64,000 bases of DNA from Actinophytocola glycyrrhizae (GCF_042653545.1 NZ_JBHSIS010000006.1:806001-870000), one strand, 5' to 3'; positions 8,524-17,441 are shown, counted from the first letter of the stretch. Made by a program: numbers and translations. The notes: generated from the sequence alone by a model not told the origin.

Positions 8524-9702
8524 TCAGCCCTTCACGCAGACCACCTGCTTGAGCTTCGCCACCACTTCCACGAGGTCGGACTGGTTGCGGATCACCTCGT
8601 CGATGTCCTTGTACGCGGCCGGAATCTCGTCGACCACGCCGGTGTCCTTGCGGCACTCGACGCCCGCGGTCTGGGTTGCCAGGTCCTGCGCCGTGAACTG
8701 CTTGCGGGCCTTGTTCCTGGACATCCTGCGGCCCGCGCCGTGGGACGCCGACTCGAACGAGTCCGGGTTTCCCAGCCCGCGCACGATGTACGAGCCGGTG
8801 CCCATCGAGCCCGGGATGATGCCCATGTCACCGCGGCCTGCCCGGATGGCGCCCTTGCGGGTCACCAGGACCTCCGCGCCGAAGTGGGTCTCCTCCGCGA
8901 CGTAGTTGTGGTGGGCCGAGATCGGCTCGCCGAAGCCGACCCGCGGGCACTGCCTGCGCAGCACGTCGCACACCAGCCGCAGCATCACCGTGCGGTTGCG
9001 GCGCGCGTAGTCCTGTGCCCAGAACAGGTCATGGCGGTACGCCTTCATCTGCGGGGTGTTCGCGATGAACACCGCGAGGTCGGGGTCCGGCAGCGCCTGG
9101 TTGTGCGCCAGGCCCCGCGCGACCTCGATGTGGTGCTGTGCCAGCAGGTTCCCGATGCCCCGGCTTCCCGAGTGCAGCATCACCCACACGTCTCCCCCGG
9201 TGTCGAGGCAGATCTCGATGAAGTGGTTGCCCCCGCCCAGGGTGCCCATCTGGTGCAGCGCCTTGGCCGAGTTCGCCTTCACCGCCGGGGTCAGGTCCTC
9301 GAAGCCGCGCCAGAACGTGTCCCAGTCGGCCGCGTCGCGGTCGGTGAACGCGGTCGCGCGGTGCTGGCCGAAGCCGACCGGGACCGCGCGCTCCAGTTCG
9401 GACCGCAGGCGGCGCAGGTCGTCGGGCAGGTCCGTGGCGCGCAGGGAGGTGCGGACCGCGGTCATGCCGCAGCCGATGTCCACCCCGACCGCGGCCGGGG
9501 ACACGGCGTCGCGCATCGCGATCACCGAGCCGACCGTGGCGCCCTTCCCGTAGTGCACGTCCGGCATCACCGCGACGTGCTTGAAGGTCCACGGCAGCGC
9601 GGCGATGTTCTGGAGCTGCCGCATCGCCTGCTCCTCGACCGTCTCCGGCCGGGTCCACATGCGAATGTCGACGTGCTTTCCTGGAATCGTGGTCGCTGCC
9701 AT
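8524..9702 (-). CDS. rtcB: RtcB-family RNA-splicing ligase
   Basis: 392-residue member of the RtcB family, which joins RNA 2',3'-cyclic phosphate (or 3'-phosphate) ends to 5'-OH ends with GTP and Mn2+. Family blocks are present: MPDVHYGKGATVGSV, AVGVDIGCGM with a metal-binding Cys, LGTLGGGNHFIEI with the Asn-His pair, HSGSRG, and SHGAGRRMSR with the His that is guanylylated in studied members. It is shorter than archaeal and E. coli forms, as in many actinobacteria. It starts 32 bp after the AurF-like gene stop and is probably in the same transcript. No RtcA or RtcR gene is nearby, so its role here (repair or tRNA maturation) is open. Confidence 0.93.
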   Translation of the reverse strand: MAATTIPGKHVDIRMWTRPETVEEQAMRQLQNIAALPWTFKHVAVMPDVHYGKGATVGSVIAMRDAVSPAAVGVDIGCGMTAVRTSLRATDLPDDLRRLRSELERAVPVGFGQHRATAFTDRDAADWDTFWRGFEDLTPAVKANSAKALHQMGTLGGGNHFIEICLDTGGDVWVMLHSGSRGIGNLLAQHHIEVARGLAHNQALPDPDLAVFIANTPQMKAYRHDLFWAQDYARRNRTVMLRLVCDVLRRQCPRVGFGEPISAHHNYVAEETHFGAEVLVTRKGAIRAGRGDMGIIPGSMGTGSYIVRGLGNPDSFESASHGAGRRMSRNKARKQFTAQDLATQTAGVECRKDTGVVDEIPAAYKDIDEVIRNQSDLVEVVAKLKQVVCVKG

Positions 9703-9734
9703 GAATTCCAGGGTAGGCGCCCCGACCAGCCGGT

Positions 9735-10631
9735 TTAGATCAAGTGGGCGCGCTTCCAGATCGCCTTCGACGGGCCGCCGATCATGCCGACCTCGTCGAG
9801 GAACGCCACGACCTTCTCCGCCATCCACCGCCGCGACTCGTGGTGGTGCGGGTTCGCCAGCGCCACCTCCCGTGCCTCGCGCGGGTCGAGGCCGACCGCC
9901 GCGTACGCGCCCGGGTGCACCAGGATGTCCATCACCGTCATCGCGACGACCGCCGTCACCAGGCGGTGCACCTCCAGCGCGGACCGGCTCAGCTTCCCGA
10001 GACCACGTACCAGCTCCTCCCGCGCGTAGCGGACGTGCCGGGCCTCCTCCACCACGTGGATGCGGTTGATCATGCGGATCAACGGCTGGATGCGCTCGTC
10101 GTCGAGCATGGAGCGCTGCAGCCGGTCCGTGGTCTCCTCGACCACCAGCACCGACGCGAACATGGCCGGCCCGCCGATCACGGCGCCGAACACCTTCGCC
10201 GGGACCCGCACCACGCGCGGCGGGCCGTACGCGGGCAGCCCGAGCCGGGTGAGGCCCTTGCCGAACATGATGGCGTGGCGGGTCTCGTCGCCGATCTCGG
10301 TCAGCGCGTAGTGGGTGTGCGGGCTGCGCGGGTCCAGGTCGGCCGCGTACCGGGCGAGCAGCTGCATCAGCACGATCTCGGTCCACAGCCCGACGCTGGT
10401 GATGCTGCCGATCTCGTGTTTCGACAGCTCCAGCCGCTGCTCCGGCGTCAGGCGATCCCACAGGTGGGTGCCGTACAGCGACATCCGTTCCGCCGGCATG
10501 AAGCCGAGACCGTCGACCAGTGGCGCGTTCCAGTCCACGTCGACGTCGGGGTCGTACGAGTTGCGCATGGACGAGTCCAGCAGCCGCTCAGCGGTGACAT
10601 CCCGGTCCTTGGGTTGCAGCACTCGCGCCAT
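9735..10631 (-). CDS. AurF-like diiron oxygenase
   Basis: 298-residue all-helical protein of the p-aminobenzoate N-oxygenase (AurF) family. Candidate diiron ligands are visible in EIGDETRHAIMF (ExxxH-type, about residue 108) and VVEEARHVRYAREE (about residue 190), with another Glu in LWTEIVLMQLL. These enzymes use O2 to oxidise amines or related groups, but its substrate is unknown. The ATG at 10631 is set by GGGAGG 6 nt upstream. It has its own operator-like palindrome upstream, follows a TetR gene on the same strand and is followed closely by rtcB. Confidence 0.85.
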   Translation of the reverse strand: MARVLQPKDRDVTAERLLDSSMRNSYDPDVDVDWNAPLVDGLGFMPAERMSLYGTHLWDRLTPEQRLELSKHEIGSITSVGLWTEIVLMQLLARYAADLDPRSPHTHYALTEIGDETRHAIMFGKGLTRLGLPAYGPPRVVRVPAKVFGAVIGGPAMFASVLVVEETTDRLQRSMLDDERIQPLIRMINRIHVVEEARHVRYAREELVRGLGKLSRSALEVHRLVTAVVAMTVMDILVHPGAYAAVGLDPREAREVALANPHHHESRRWMAEKVVAFLDEVGMIGGPSKAIWKRAHLI

Positions 10632-10653
10632 CGCGATCCTCCCGACAAGTACG

Positions 10654-10670
10654 TGTTACTTCCCGTAACA
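10654..10670. promoter_or_regulatory. TetR-type operator upstream of the AurF-like gene
   Basis: TGTTAC (10654-10659) and GTAACA (10665-10670) are perfect inverted repeats with a 5-bp spacer, a layout typical of TetR-family sites. It lies 23 bp upstream of the AurF-like start and just after the TetR gene stop, so control of the oxygenase-rtcB transcript by that TetR is the simplest reading. A wider GTAC...GTAC symmetry surrounds it. Confidence 0.6.
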
Positions 10671-10698
10671 GTCAGGCTGTACTGCCGAGGAGACCCTG

Positions 10699-11415
10699 TC
10701 AAGCGTCCTGGCGCGTCAGATCACCGATGAGTTGCACGATCTCCCTCGTCACCGGCCGCAGCAGCCGCAGCCGGGACAGCCCGATCACGCGGTCGAGCAG
10801 GGGCACCGTGCGCTCCACGAGCATCTGCGTGCGCCTGCGGTGCGGCGAGCGGTCGTGCACCCAGAACAGCACGACGCCCATCTCGTACAGCCAGAGCAGC
10901 TCGGGCAGCTCCGGCCGCAGCTCGGGGTCGACCTTCGCCGTCGAACCTTCGAGGACCCGCCGGAACAAGGCGATCTGCGCGTCCCGCGCCGGGCTCGACT
11001 CGGTGGAGAACGGGCTCAGCGGGCTCGCCGGGTCGGCCGCGTTCACGAAGAACTGCCTGCCGAACTCGTGGTAGGGCGCGGCCACCTCCAGCCACGCCGC
11101 GAGCACCGCGCGCAAACGTTTGGCGAAGTCCTTCTCGCTGGTCAGCACCGCTTCGCACGCTTCGTCGTGCAGCTGCGTTATCCGGTCGTAGAAGCCCTGG
11201 ACCAGCTGTTCCTTCGACGAGAAGTAGTAGTAGGCGTTGCCGACCGAGACCCCCGCCTCCCTGGCGATGGCCCGCATGGTCGTCTTGTCGTAGCCGTTCT
11301 CCTGGAACAACCGCAGCGCCGTCTCCACGATCAGCGTGCGTGTCGCCTCGCTCTTGGGTGTCCTGACCACCGCCGCAGGAGAATCCGCCACCCGTTCACC
11401 GTATCCCCGCGACAC
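10699..11415 (-). CDS. TetR-family transcriptional regulator
   Basis: 238-residue regulator with a clear N-terminal helix-turn-helix (about residues 22-68): ATRTLIVETALRLFQENG ... AIAREAGVSVGNAYYYFSSKEQL. The larger C-terminal domain with aromatic residues would form the ligand pocket. The GTG at 11415 gives the longest form; a second GTG at 11391 (VADSPAA) is equally possible. It lies directly upstream of the AurF-like oxygenase, whose promoter carries a TetR-type palindrome. It is divergent from the secreted nuclease-like gene. Confidence 0.85.
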   Translation of the reverse strand: MSRGYGERVADSPAAVVRTPKSEATRTLIVETALRLFQENGYDKTTMRAIAREAGVSVGNAYYYFSSKEQLVQGFYDRITQLHDEACEAVLTSEKDFAKRLRAVLAAWLEVAAPYHEFGRQFFVNAADPASPLSPFSTESSPARDAQIALFRRVLEGSTAKVDPELRPELPELLWLYEMGVVLFWVHDRSPHRRRTQMLVERTVPLLDRVIGLSRLRLLRPVTREIVQLIGDLTRQDA

Positions 11416-11443
11416 CGTTCACGTTGCCGTGTCAGGGTGGCCC

Positions 11444-12622
11444 ATGCGTCTTCTGCTCCTGCCCGCGCTGGCGCTCGCCGCCGGCGTTCTCACCGCGCCA
11501 CCCGCACAGGCGACCGGCGCCGAGTCCGTCCGTTTCGCCACCTTCAACGCCTCGCTGAACCGCGGCGCGGCCGGCCAGCTGGTCACCGACCTCTCGACGC
11601 CGGACAACGCGCAGGCCCGCGAGGTCGCCGAGGTCATCCAGCGCAACCGCCCGGACGTGCTCCTGATCAACGAGTTCGACCACGCGCCGGCCGCCGTCGA
11701 CCTGTTCCGCGACAACTACCTTGAGCGCGGCCAGAACGGCGCCCGCCCGATCGACTACCCGTACGCGTTCATCGCGCCGTCCAACACCGGGGTGCCGACC
11801 GGCTTCGACCTCGACCGCGACGGCAGCATCGACACCGGCAACGACGCGCACGGCTTCGGCCTGTTCGAGGGCCAGTACGGGATGCTGGTCCTGTCCAGGT
11901 ACCCGATCGACGGGAAGAACGTCCGCACCTTCCAGAACTTCCTGTGGAAGGACATGCCGGGGGCCATGCTGCCGGACGACCCGGCGACCCCGGCGGCGAA
12001 GGACTGGTACTCCCCCGAGGTCCTCGACGTGCTGCGCCTGTCGTCGAAGTCGCACTGGGACGTGCCGGTGCAGGTCGGCCGCGAGACGGTGCACTTCCTC
12101 GTCTCCCACCCGACGCCGCCCACGTTCGACGGCGCCGAGGACCGCAACGGCACCCGCAACCACGACGAGATCCGCTTCTGGGCGGACTACGTGACGCCCG
12201 GCAAGGGCCGCTACATCTACGACGACAGTGGCCGCCGCGGTGGGCTGAACCCGAGCCGGAAGTTCGTGGTCGCCGGCGACCAGAACTCCGACCCGCGGGA
12301 CGGTGACAGCGTGCCGGGCGCGATCCAGCAGCTGCTGAACGCACCGCGTGTGCTCGACCCGCGCCCCGGCAGCGTCGGCGGCGTGCTCGCGGCGCGGGAA
12401 CAGGGCGGCGCGAACCTGACCCACGAGTCGAACCCGTACTTCGACACCGCGGACTTCAACGACAACGCGCCGGGCAACCTGCGTGCCGACTACGTGCTCC
12501 CGTCGCGGGGGCTCTCCCCGGTGCACGCGGCGGTCTACTGGCCGACCGGCGAGCTGTCCCGGCTGAACGACGCGTCGGACCACCATCTGGTGCGCGTGGA
12601 CGTGCCGGTCGGCAGGCGGTAA
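11444..12622 (+). CDS. Secreted endonuclease/exonuclease/phosphatase family protein
   Basis: 392-residue protein with a Sec signal peptide (MRLLLLPALALAAGVLTAPPAQA, likely cut after the last Ala). The mature part shows the EEP fold: RFATFNASLN near the N-terminus (metal-binding Asn), NRPDVLLINEFD with the catalytic Glu, a central VVAGDQNSDP with the Asp-x-Asn pair, and a C-terminal SDHHLVRVDV with the catalytic His. Related secreted proteins are nucleases or phosphoesterases, and the substrate cannot be told. AGGGTGG precedes the ATG. It diverges from the TetR gene. Confidence 0.85.
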   Translation: MRLLLLPALALAAGVLTAPPAQATGAESVRFATFNASLNRGAAGQLVTDLSTPDNAQAREVAEVIQRNRPDVLLINEFDHAPAAVDLFRDNYLERGQNGARPIDYPYAFIAPSNTGVPTGFDLDRDGSIDTGNDAHGFGLFEGQYGMLVLSRYPIDGKNVRTFQNFLWKDMPGAMLPDDPATPAAKDWYSPEVLDVLRLSSKSHWDVPVQVGRETVHFLVSHPTPPTFDGAEDRNGTRNHDEIRFWADYVTPGKGRYIYDDSGRRGGLNPSRKFVVAGDQNSDPRDGDSVPGAIQQLLNAPRVLDPRPGSVGGVLAAREQGGANLTHESNPYFDTADFNDNAPGNLRADYVLPSRGLSPVHAAVYWPTGELSRLNDASDHHLVRVDVPVGRR

Positions 12623-12769
12623 CCGGAAGGGCACGTCCCGTGCCGGGCGCTGCCCTTTTGGGCAACGGTTTGGTTCCGCGGGGATCTGATTTCGCCGCCG
12701 ACGTATTTGTGCCGCCGGTTCGTGCTCTCTATGGGTGAACACAACAGCCGGGGGCACAGGAGGCGCGCG

Positions 12770-13423
12770 ATGTTGTGCACGGCAGAGCCAGAAGTCGACC
12801 TGTCCCAGCTCGAGGCCGAGCTGGCGGGCGTGACCGCGCCGCCGGTCGCCGCTCCGGCGTGGTCACGCCCGGTGACCAGGGGGAATCTGGACGACGTCGC
12901 GGTCGCCGCGTCGGCGGGGGACCGCGCGGCGACCGACGAGCTGCTCACCTACCTGCGCCCGATCATGGTGCGGTACTGCCGCACGAAGCTGGGCCGGGTG
13001 CGCCCGATCAGCTCGGCGGACGACGTCGCGCAGGAGGTGTGCATCGCGGTCTTCCGCGCGCTGCCCACCTACCGCCACCTCGGCAGGCCGTTCCTGTCGT
13101 TCGTGTTCGGCGTCGCGGCGCACAAGGTGGCCGACGTGCACCGCGCGGCCGCGAGGGACCGCTCGCTGCCGACCGCGGAGACCCCGGACACGATGCTCGT
13201 CGACGAGAGCCCCGAGCAGATCGCGCTGCGCCGCGAGCTGGTGGAGCAGACGGGTGACCTGCTGCGGACGCTGTTGCCGCGCCAGCGGGAGATCGTCGTG
13301 ATGCGCGTGGTGCTGGGCATGTCCGCCCAGGAGACCGCGGAGGCCGTCGGCACCACCCCGGACGCGGTCCGCGTCGCACAGCACCGGGCGCTCAACCGGC
13401 TGCGCAAGGTCGTCAGCCGCTAG
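12770..13423 (+). CDS. ECF-type RNA polymerase sigma factor (ShbA/SigD-like)
   Basis: 217-residue sigma factor. Region 2 (about residues 60-125) includes SSADDVAQEVCIAVFRALPTY and the promoter-melting stretch, and region 4 (about 160-215) ends VRVAQHRALNRLRKVVSR. The GRPFLSFVFGVAAHKVADVHRAA segment resembles Streptomyces ShbA and mycobacterial SigD; ShbA drives transcription of the principal sigma gene hrdB in Streptomyces griseus. A perfect AGGAGG at 12758-12763, 6 nt before the ATG, fixes the start at 12770. No anti-sigma gene is adjacent. A strong hairpin follows. Confidence 0.85.
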   Translation: MLCTAEPEVDLSQLEAELAGVTAPPVAAPAWSRPVTRGNLDDVAVAASAGDRAATDELLTYLRPIMVRYCRTKLGRVRPISSADDVAQEVCIAVFRALPTYRHLGRPFLSFVFGVAAHKVADVHRAAARDRSLPTAETPDTMLVDESPEQIALRRELVEQTGDLLRTLLPRQREIVVMRVVLGMSAQETAEAVGTTPDAVRVAQHRALNRLRKVVSR

Positions 13424-13430
13424 CGGACTT

Positions 13431-13469
13431 CGGCGGTGCGGGCGCCGCAGGGGGCTGCCCGCACCGCCG
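13431..13469 (+). terminator. Terminator of the sigma factor gene
   Basis: CGGCGGTGCGGGC (13431-13443) and GCCCGCACCGCCG (13457-13469) form a perfect 13-bp stem with a 13-nt loop, 8 bp after the sigma factor stop. Confidence 0.8.
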
Positions 13470-13517
13470 ATGCACGTCACGGCCGGGCCGGTCGAACACA
13501 CCGGAGCGCGAGTAGAG

Positions 13518-13537
13518 TCTTCGTCAAGCATCGAAGA
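13518..13537. promoter_or_regulatory. Inverted repeat upstream of the ArsR-type gene
   Basis: TCTTCG (13518-13523) and CGAAGA (13532-13537) are perfect inverted repeats 8 bp apart, 21 bp upstream of the ArsR-type ATG. ArsR regulators usually bind such sites over their own promoters, so this is a candidate autoregulatory operator. Confidence 0.45.
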
Positions 13538-13558
13538 GAACTGAGAGGGCTGTCAGCA

Positions 13559-13873
13559 ATGCCGGTCGGGCGGTGGGCGCCGCTTTCGCACCCGGACGTC
13601 GCGTCCGTCGAGGTCGACGACGTGCTCCGGGCACTGGCCGATCCAATGCGGCGGCAGATCGTCCGGCTGCTCATCACCGAGGGCGACCGGCCCTGCGGCA
13701 CCTTCGGCCTGCCGGTCGCCGCCTCCACACTCAGCCACCACTTCCGGACGTTGCGCAGGGCGGGCATCCTCCGCCAGTACGACGACGGCAGGCAGCGGAT
13801 GAACACGCTGCGCCTCGACGAGCTGGACGAGCGCTTCCCCGGGCTCGTCCGCACCGTCCTCGACGCCGGTTAG
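13559..13873 (+). CDS. ArsR-family winged-helix regulator
   Basis: 104-residue regulator whose winged helix spans almost the whole protein: VLRALADPMRRQIVRLL, the recognition helix region PVAASTLSHHFRTLRRAGILRQYDDGRQRMNTL, and a short C-terminal helix. One Cys lies in GDRPCGTF but there is no CxC pair, so metal sensing is doubtful. AGAGGG precedes the ATG at 13559. An inverted repeat lies just upstream. Its stop overlaps the stop of the small membrane protein gene on the other strand. The target is unknown. Confidence 0.85.
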   Translation: MPVGRWAPLSHPDVASVEVDDVLRALADPMRRQIVRLLITEGDRPCGTFGLPVAASTLSHHFRTLRRAGILRQYDDGRQRMNTLRLDELDERFPGLVRTVLDAG

Positions 13874-14061
13874 CCCACCGGGTGGACGACGCGGCGCGTC
13901 ACCGGCGCCTCGTCGCGGCGCACCCTGGCCGCCTTCTTCGTGTTGTGCCGCCGCTCGTACCACCACGAGTCGATCTCCACGATGACCGGGCCGAGTGCCA
14001 TCACCAGCAGCAGCCCGATCGCCAGCACTGCCCCCGCCCACACCAGAACCGCCTGCAGCAT
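13870..14061 (-). CDS. Small single-pass membrane protein, unknown function
   Basis: 63-residue protein with one hydrophobic helix (about residues 3-27, LQAVLVWAGAVLAIGLLLVMALGP) followed by VEIDSWWYERRH and a basic cytoplasmic tail. The start is placed at 14061 because GGAGGAGG lies 5 nt upstream; a longer reading from 14085 would run through that ribosome site. Its stop overlaps the ArsR-type stop, and it is divergent from the histidine kinase. The strong ribosome site supports it being a real gene. No function is recognised. Confidence 0.6.
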   Translation of the reverse strand: MLQAVLVWAGAVLAIGLLLVMALGPVIVEIDSWWYERRHNTKKAARVRRDEAPVTRRVVHPVG

Positions 14062-14249
14062 GTCTTCCTCCTCCGGTGAAACCACTGGTCACAGCTTCTC
14101 CCCGGAGCGGGGTCCCTCGGATCGGTCGAACAGCCGCGCCCGCCCGGCCGACCGGTCACCGCACGACGGGCAGGCACTGGCCGATCGGCCGACCCCTGCC
14201 CGCCGGTCGGCCGAGGCGGTCACCGCGCCGCTGTCCTACGTTGATCGGC

Positions 14250-15968
14250 ATGACACCGCAATCGGTGCCGCACCGCTGGCTGGCCACCTTGCTCGGCGTC
14301 GCCCTGTTCCTCGACTTCGCGATGATCCTGTTCAGCGGGTCGGCGCGCACCGCGAACCTGCTGGCGCTGCCGGGCGTGGCGGTCTTCGCGGCCTGCGCGT
14401 GGCTGGGGGTCAACCGGCCCGCGATCGCCTCCATGATCGGCGCGCTCACCCTGGTCGCGTCGTCGGCGCTGATGCGCGCCGCGAGGACCGACACCCCGTC
14501 GATCGCGCTGTCCCACATCATGCTCACCGAGCTGATCGCCGGGACCGTGCTGGTCGTGCTCGTGGTGTGGCGGACCGCACCGGTGGTGGCGGTGGCGTGC
14601 ACGACCGCGCTGGTCGCCGCCTGCCTCTCGGCGATCGTCCTGCGGCAGCCGTACTGCGGGTACTACTACTGCGACAGCTACTCGAACCCGTTCGTCAGGC
14701 TCATCTCGCCGTCCGAGCTGTTCCAGTCGCTGCTGTTCGGGTTCGCGCTGCTGGTCGCGGCCGTCGGCACCGGCCTCTACCTGCGGCGCACGGCCAACCA
14801 GCGGGTCGAGACCGAGATGGGCGCGCTGATCCGCAAGCAGTGGCCGCTCGGCGCGGCACTCGGCGTGCTCGCGCTGCTCGAACTGGCGGAGACCGACCGG
14901 TACGGCGTCGTCGCGCTGGCGGGTTCCGCCGCGGCGGGCGTGTGCGCGTTCTTCGGACCGAAGTACCCGCTGCGGAACACGTGGCTCGCGGCGGGAGCGC
15001 TGTTCTTCGGCGGGCTGCTCGCCGCGATGTACGGCAGCACCGGGCTGCCGGTGTCGTTCACCGGGATCGCCGCGAGCATGGCGCTGGTCTCCTACGTCGT
15101 CAGGTACGCGGACCCCAAGCAGGCGGCCGGCGCGACGGCCGGGCTGACGGTGGCGAACGCGCTGGCGATGGGAGCGCGGGACAGCAGCACCATCACCGAC
15201 TCCAGCTTCTCGCTCATCCTGCTGTTCCTGCTGCTCGTGTCGATCGCGGCGGGGGTGTACTTCCGCGCGCGGGACCGGGAACGGAACCAGACGGTGAAGG
15301 CGGCGGTGACCTCGGCGCAGCAGGGTGAGCGGATGGCGCTGGCCCGCGAGTTGCACGACGTGGTCGCACACCACGTCACCGGCATCGTCGTGCAGGCGCA
15401 GGCCGCGCTGATGGTCGCCGAGAACAACCCCGGGGTGGCGGTGCCCGCGCTGGAGAAGATCGAGCGCAGCGGCACCGAGGCGCTGAAGGCCATGCGCACG
15501 CTGGTCGGCAGCCTCCGCGACGGCACGGCCGCGTGGACCGCGGGCAACACCGAGATGGCCGATCAGGCCACGACCAACCTCGCGGGCGACCTCACCGGTC
15601 TCGCGGAGAACTTCGCGGGCCCGCCGGTCGAGCTGGAGCTGAACCTGCCCGACGAGCTGCCGCACGAGGTCGGCCGGTCGGTGCTGCGGCTGGTGCAGGA
15701 GTCGCTCACCAATGTCGGCAAGCACGCGCCGGACGCGACGTCCGTGCGGGTGCTGGTGGCCACGACACCGAGCGACACCCTGCACATCCGGGTGACCGAC
15801 GACGGCTCGCGGCGCCCGGCGAACCCGGCGGGCGGGTCGGGCGGCTACGGTCTGGTCGGCATGCGTGAGCGGGTGGAGCTGCTCGGGGGCCGCTTCGACG
15901 CGGGGCCCAGCGGCTACGTCGGCTGGAGCGTCGAGGCGTGGCTGCCACTGTGGAAAGAGGGAACGTGA
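14250..15968 (+). CDS. Membrane sensor histidine kinase (NarL-type)
   Basis: 572-residue sensor. The first 350 residues contain about ten hydrophobic helices in two groups. The HisKA_3 dimerisation domain follows, with the phosphorylated His at 369 in ARELHDVVAHH, then a HATPase_c domain with ESLTNVGKHA (N box) and a GLVGMRERVELLGG block. The input has no recognised extracellular domain, so it may sense membrane stress or a lipophilic ligand. A poorly placed Cys-rich loop (YCGYYYCDSY) lies outside the membrane between the helix groups. It overlaps its response regulator by 4 bp (GTGA). Confidence 0.9.
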   Translation: MTPQSVPHRWLATLLGVALFLDFAMILFSGSARTANLLALPGVAVFAACAWLGVNRPAIASMIGALTLVASSALMRAARTDTPSIALSHIMLTELIAGTVLVVLVVWRTAPVVAVACTTALVAACLSAIVLRQPYCGYYYCDSYSNPFVRLISPSELFQSLLFGFALLVAAVGTGLYLRRTANQRVETEMGALIRKQWPLGAALGVLALLELAETDRYGVVALAGSAAAGVCAFFGPKYPLRNTWLAAGALFFGGLLAAMYGSTGLPVSFTGIAASMALVSYVVRYADPKQAAGATAGLTVANALAMGARDSSTITDSSFSLILLFLLLVSIAAGVYFRARDRERNQTVKAAVTSAQQGERMALARELHDVVAHHVTGIVVQAQAALMVAENNPGVAVPALEKIERSGTEALKAMRTLVGSLRDGTAAWTAGNTEMADQATTNLAGDLTGLAENFAGPPVELELNLPDELPHEVGRSVLRLVQESLTNVGKHAPDATSVRVLVATTPSDTLHIRVTDDGSRRPANPAGGSGGYGLVGMRERVELLGGRFDAGPSGYVGWSVEAWLPLWKEGT

Positions 15969-16624
15969 TCCGGGTACTGATCGCAGACGATCAGGAAATG
16001 GTGCGCGCGGGTTTCCGGATGATCCTGGAGACACAGGACGACATCGAGGTGGTGGCAGACGTCGCAGACGGGGTGTCGGCGGTGCGGCGCGCCCGGGAGC
16101 TGCGGCCGGACGTCTGCCTGCTGGACATCCGCATGCCCGGCATGGACGGCCTCGAGGTGACCAGGACCCTCGCGGGTCCCGGGGTGGCGGACCCGCTGAA
16201 GGTCGTCGTGGTCACGACGTTCGACCTCGACGAGTACGTGCACTCCGCGCTTTCCAACGGCGCCAACGGTTTCCTGCTGAAGGACGCGGGCCCGGCACTG
16301 CTGCTGGAAGCGGTCCGCGCCGCCGACCGCGGCGACGCGCTGGTGTCCCCCCAGATCACCGTGCGGCTGCTGAAGCACTTCTCGACGGCGAACGCGACCG
16401 CCCCGGCCGAGTCGGCGACCGAGCCGCTGACCGACCGGGAACTGGACGTCGTGAAGGCCGCCGCGCGCGGGCTCACGAACACCGAGATCGGGACGGAGCT
16501 GTACCTGTCGCTCTCGACGGTGAAGACCCACCTCGCCGCGGTGCAGGCCAAGATCGGGGCCCGCAACCGCGTCGAGGTGGCCGCGTGGGCGTGGCGCACC
16601 GGCCTGATGACCGGCGAGGGCTAG
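15965..16624 (+). CDS. LuxR/NarL-family response regulator
   Basis: 219-residue partner of the kinase just upstream. The receiver domain (about residues 1-120) has the acidic pair near the N-terminus (ADDQE) and the phosphorylated Asp at 54 in LLDIRMPG. The C-terminal GerE helix-turn-helix (about 150-215) reads LTDRELDVVKAAARGLTNTEI ... STVKTHLAAVQAKIGARNR. The start is the GTG at 15965, overlapping the kinase stop, with GAGGG upstream. Its stop overlaps that of the convergent lipoprotein gene. Confidence 0.93.
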   Translation: MIRVLIADDQEMVRAGFRMILETQDDIEVVADVADGVSAVRRARELRPDVCLLDIRMPGMDGLEVTRTLAGPGVADPLKVVVVTTFDLDEYVHSALSNGANGFLLKDAGPALLLEAVRAADRGDALVSPQITVRLLKHFSTANATAPAESATEPLTDRELDVVKAAARGLTNTEIGTELYLSLSTVKTHLAAVQAKIGARNRVEVAAWAWRTGLMTGEG

Positions 16625-17286
16625 GCGCCGCCCGTACCGCTCCGCACCGTCGAGACGGTCAGCTGGTTGCCGGGCGGGGTGCCCGCGCAGCCGGTGCCCG
16701 GGTTGGGCAGGAACATCGAGTCGTAGTCGTGCGGCGGGTAGACCCGCAGCCCGCGCACCTCGGTCGGCTTGCACACGGCCGGGTCGTAGTTGCGGACCTG
16801 CACGAACCCGACGTCCGCGTAGGCGCTGGCCCCCGGCTTCAACGTGACGGCCGGCCCCTTCTTGCCGTTTCGGTAAGCGGCGGGCCCGACCTGGTGCCCG
16901 TCGTCCCCCGCCACGTACGAGACGCCGGGGAAGCCCTGCATCGTGCAGGTGCGGCTGCCCTTGTTGGTGAAGACGAGGTGGCGGTAGGCGGTCCCCGCGG
17001 TGGCGTCCCCACCGCCGAGGCTCAGCTTGAGGTCGGCGACCTTGCACTCCGTGCTCGCGACCTGGCTGCCGTCACCGACGCTCGGCGGTGGTTGCCCGGC
17101 CTTCGCCGTGCCCGGCGCGGAAGTGCTCGTCGGCGGCGGCGTCGTGGTCGCCTGCTGGGACGTGCTCCGCGGCACCGACGGCACGTCCGGATCCCCCGGA
17201 CTGGCCGTTCCTCCGCTGTTGCATGCGGCGAGCAGCAGCGCCACGCCACTGATCATCACGCCTGCGCCGATCCTGGTACGCAGCAT
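16621..17286 (-). CDS. DUF4232 lipoprotein
   Basis: 221-residue secreted lipoprotein. The signal peptide ends in the lipobox LLAAC, so the Cys is the likely lipidated residue. A Ser/Thr/Pro-rich linker (about residues 30-75) leads to a DUF4232 domain with a C...C pair pattern (TECKVADL, SRTCTMQGFPGV, CKPTEVRGL). GGAGG lies 8 nt before the ATG at 17286; an ATG at 17292 is too close to it. It converges on the response regulator with overlapping stops. Such proteins are surface exposed and of unknown function. Confidence 0.8.
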   Translation of the reverse strand: MLRTRIGAGVMISGVALLLAACNSGGTASPGDPDVPSVPRSTSQQATTTPPPTSTSAPGTAKAGQPPPSVGDGSQVASTECKVADLKLSLGGGDATAGTAYRHLVFTNKGSRTCTMQGFPGVSYVAGDDGHQVGPAAYRNGKKGPAVTLKPGASAYADVGFVQVRNYDPAVCKPTEVRGLRVYPPHDYDSMFLPNPGTGCAGTPPGNQLTVSTVRSGTGGA

Positions 17287-17441
17287 GGTCATCGCCTCCA
17301 CCTGGCCCCGACACCACTGGACGCTCTTCTGACTTCTACTTGCAGGGACGTTCGGCCGCGCCCTGGGTTGCTTCCCACCAGAACTACCCCACATCGGGTA
17401 AGAACAAACGGCAGCTCTTCACGGACAGTGATGGGGCAGCG

